Origin: Doris montereyensis
Taxonomy: Eukaryota > Mollusca > Gastropoda > Nudibranchia > Dorididae
NCBI GenBank assembly: GCA_037039925.1
Contig: JAXRKP010000427.1
Coordinates: forward strand, 7,625 to 71,624
DNA length: 64,000 bases
Reading direction: 5' to 3'
The notes below the pieces were generated by a model, which had not been told where the DNA came from, did no database searches, and saw nothing but the letters and a program-made list of their open reading frames with translations. Of this stretch, positions 62,880 through 64,000 are shown piece by piece; the stretch's first letter is position 1, and the number at the start of each line of letters is the position of its first letter. A program made the position numbers and the translations under genes.

Positions 62880-63108
62880 ACATCTGCATTGGTAGGGTTT
62901 TAAATTTTGCCCGGACCGCCCTGCAAACATTGTGATCTTCACACCAGATCTCTTTTTTATCTTCCGTTTCCCGATGGGACTAGGCGTCGATCCACCTACC
63001 TGGACCGAGGAGGGGGTGTAAATTGTACACGAGAAATTCTGTCCCCCGTTGGCGTTGAACCCACGACCTTTGGGTTGAGAGGCCGACACCTTGTCTCCAG
63101 ACAGAAGT
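62880..63108 (-). mobile_element. tRNA-derived SINE, family II
   Basis: On the minus strand CTGGAGACAAGGTGTCGGCC leads to B-box-like GGTTCAACGCC near 63055. The body has GGTAGGTGGATCGACGCC and GCGGTCCGGGCAAAATTTA as in the copy at 22765. Its tail opens into the satellite at 61725-62875. Confidence 0.83.
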
Positions 63109-63443
63109 ACTAGACATGACGTCACCAGGGTGATAATAATCGACGAAAGATAAAAAAACAAAACAAAAACAACCCATGTAAATTATATTCAAGTCAATCA
63201 CTTGACGTTTTGGGTCAGACAATAAACAACAGTTGATAACCATACACATGTAGACTACACCTCACCAACTCTTATTCAAGCATCATTTTTATAATATAGT
63301 GTGATGTAAGAAGGAATGGCAGCAAATACAAAGGACACGAAAGAAGAAGAAGAAGAAGAAGAACAAGAAGAAGGAGAGCAGAGTGTAGAATAAATCAATG
63401 AAAGAAGAAAGGAATGTAAAACGTATACAATGAAGTACAGTAA

Positions 63444-63536
<93 letters not shown>

Positions 63537-64000
63537 ATATATATACACAAGCTTGCCCGTAGACAATGATGATTATGATTACTCTTTTACCACATTCTTT
63601 TGTTTTCAACAATGAACTACTAAATAGATTACCGGGTGCAGGGTGATACCAAGTATTCGATACTTAGGTTGGGGTGGGGGGGGGGGGGATTCATTGCATG
63701 TCTAGTGACCGGAAATGTGAAGGAATGAGTAACAATAACAATAAAAAGTTTCGCGAATCGCAGGCAAAACAATCTTTATCCAATCAATTAAAATACTGGT
63801 TTGACCCAGGAGTTTATTCGCTAAAACCTAAAGCAGTTTATTTGAAATCTGCATGTGGAATATGGCGGTTGTGAGTGCAGTGGTTCCTGAAATTAGAGTG
63901 GTCAAAGTTTGAAATGTACAGTTTTATATAAAGGTATATAATTCTGAGTTGGTTGTTCTTTCTTTCTAAAGCTATTTGAAACTTAGCACCAGGTCCAGAT
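63109..64000. other. no gene recognised; (GAA)n, (AT)n and G-run repeats
   Basis: GAA triplets at 63342-63375, (TA)n at 63453-63532, and a G run at 63676-63688. A 66-residue open frame at 63674-63874 starts in the G run and shows no domain. The window ends without a gene boundary. Confidence 0.5.

Noticed and set aside
63674..63874. 66-residue plus-strand frame near the window end
   Set aside because: It begins in a G run and has no domain; a chance open frame.

Overview
This is animal nuclear DNA. Genes are split by GT-AG introns, repeats dominate, and nothing looks bacterial or organellar. The mix of AT-rich sequence, long micro- and minisatellites, tRNA-headed SINEs, decayed non-LTR retrotransposons and an ARSB-type sulfatase fits a lophotrochozoan invertebrate, perhaps a gastropod mollusc. 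The taxon is inferred from style and family content, not from a diagnostic gene.

Layout. 1-1762: trinucleotide microsatellites and a 73-bp repeat array. 2349-5770: a broken non-LTR element of L1/Tx1 type (gag-like ORF1 with zinc knuckles, then endonuclease and reverse transcriptase). 6747-7360: a (GA)n tract. 7780-11560: a 3.8-kb minisatellite, followed at 11563-12916 by a near-perfect 1.35-kb palindrome made of two head-to-head copies of a terminal-inverted-repeat element. 13628-20455: dispersed repeats, two 5'-truncated L2/CR1-like LINEs, minisatellites and a LINE fragment.

20670-37653 (minus strand) holds the best gene, a secreted or lysosomal arylsulfatase B-like enzyme. Nine coding positions are traceable from signal peptide to stop, and one position exists as two homologous, tandem, frame-incompatible 112-bp exons (candidate mutually exclusive exons). 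All recognisable catalytic motifs are present, but the assembled sequence has four single-base indels and lacks an AG acceptor at one exon. The locus is either a young pseudogene or carries sequence errors. Its introns hold SINEs, at least four MITE-like elements and two large minisatellites.

38-46 kb is mostly repeat relics, including LINE pieces on both strands and a Harbinger-like relic. 47013-50282 (minus strand) is a second gene, a divergent UBC-fold E2 enzyme with three phase-compatible exons. 52-54 kb is a block of compound microsatellites. From about 55.2 kb on the plus strand there is a possible promoter and first exon, phase-compatible with a large Ser/Asn/Pro-rich exon at 57495-58440 of unknown function. 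59-64 kb is LINE fragments, microsatellites, a 1.15-kb (GATTTGACTTGGTT)-type satellite that grew out of a SINE tail, and that SINE.

The genes show no functional link to one another. The main themes are exon duplication in the sulfatase and repeated seeding of tandem arrays by transposon tails.
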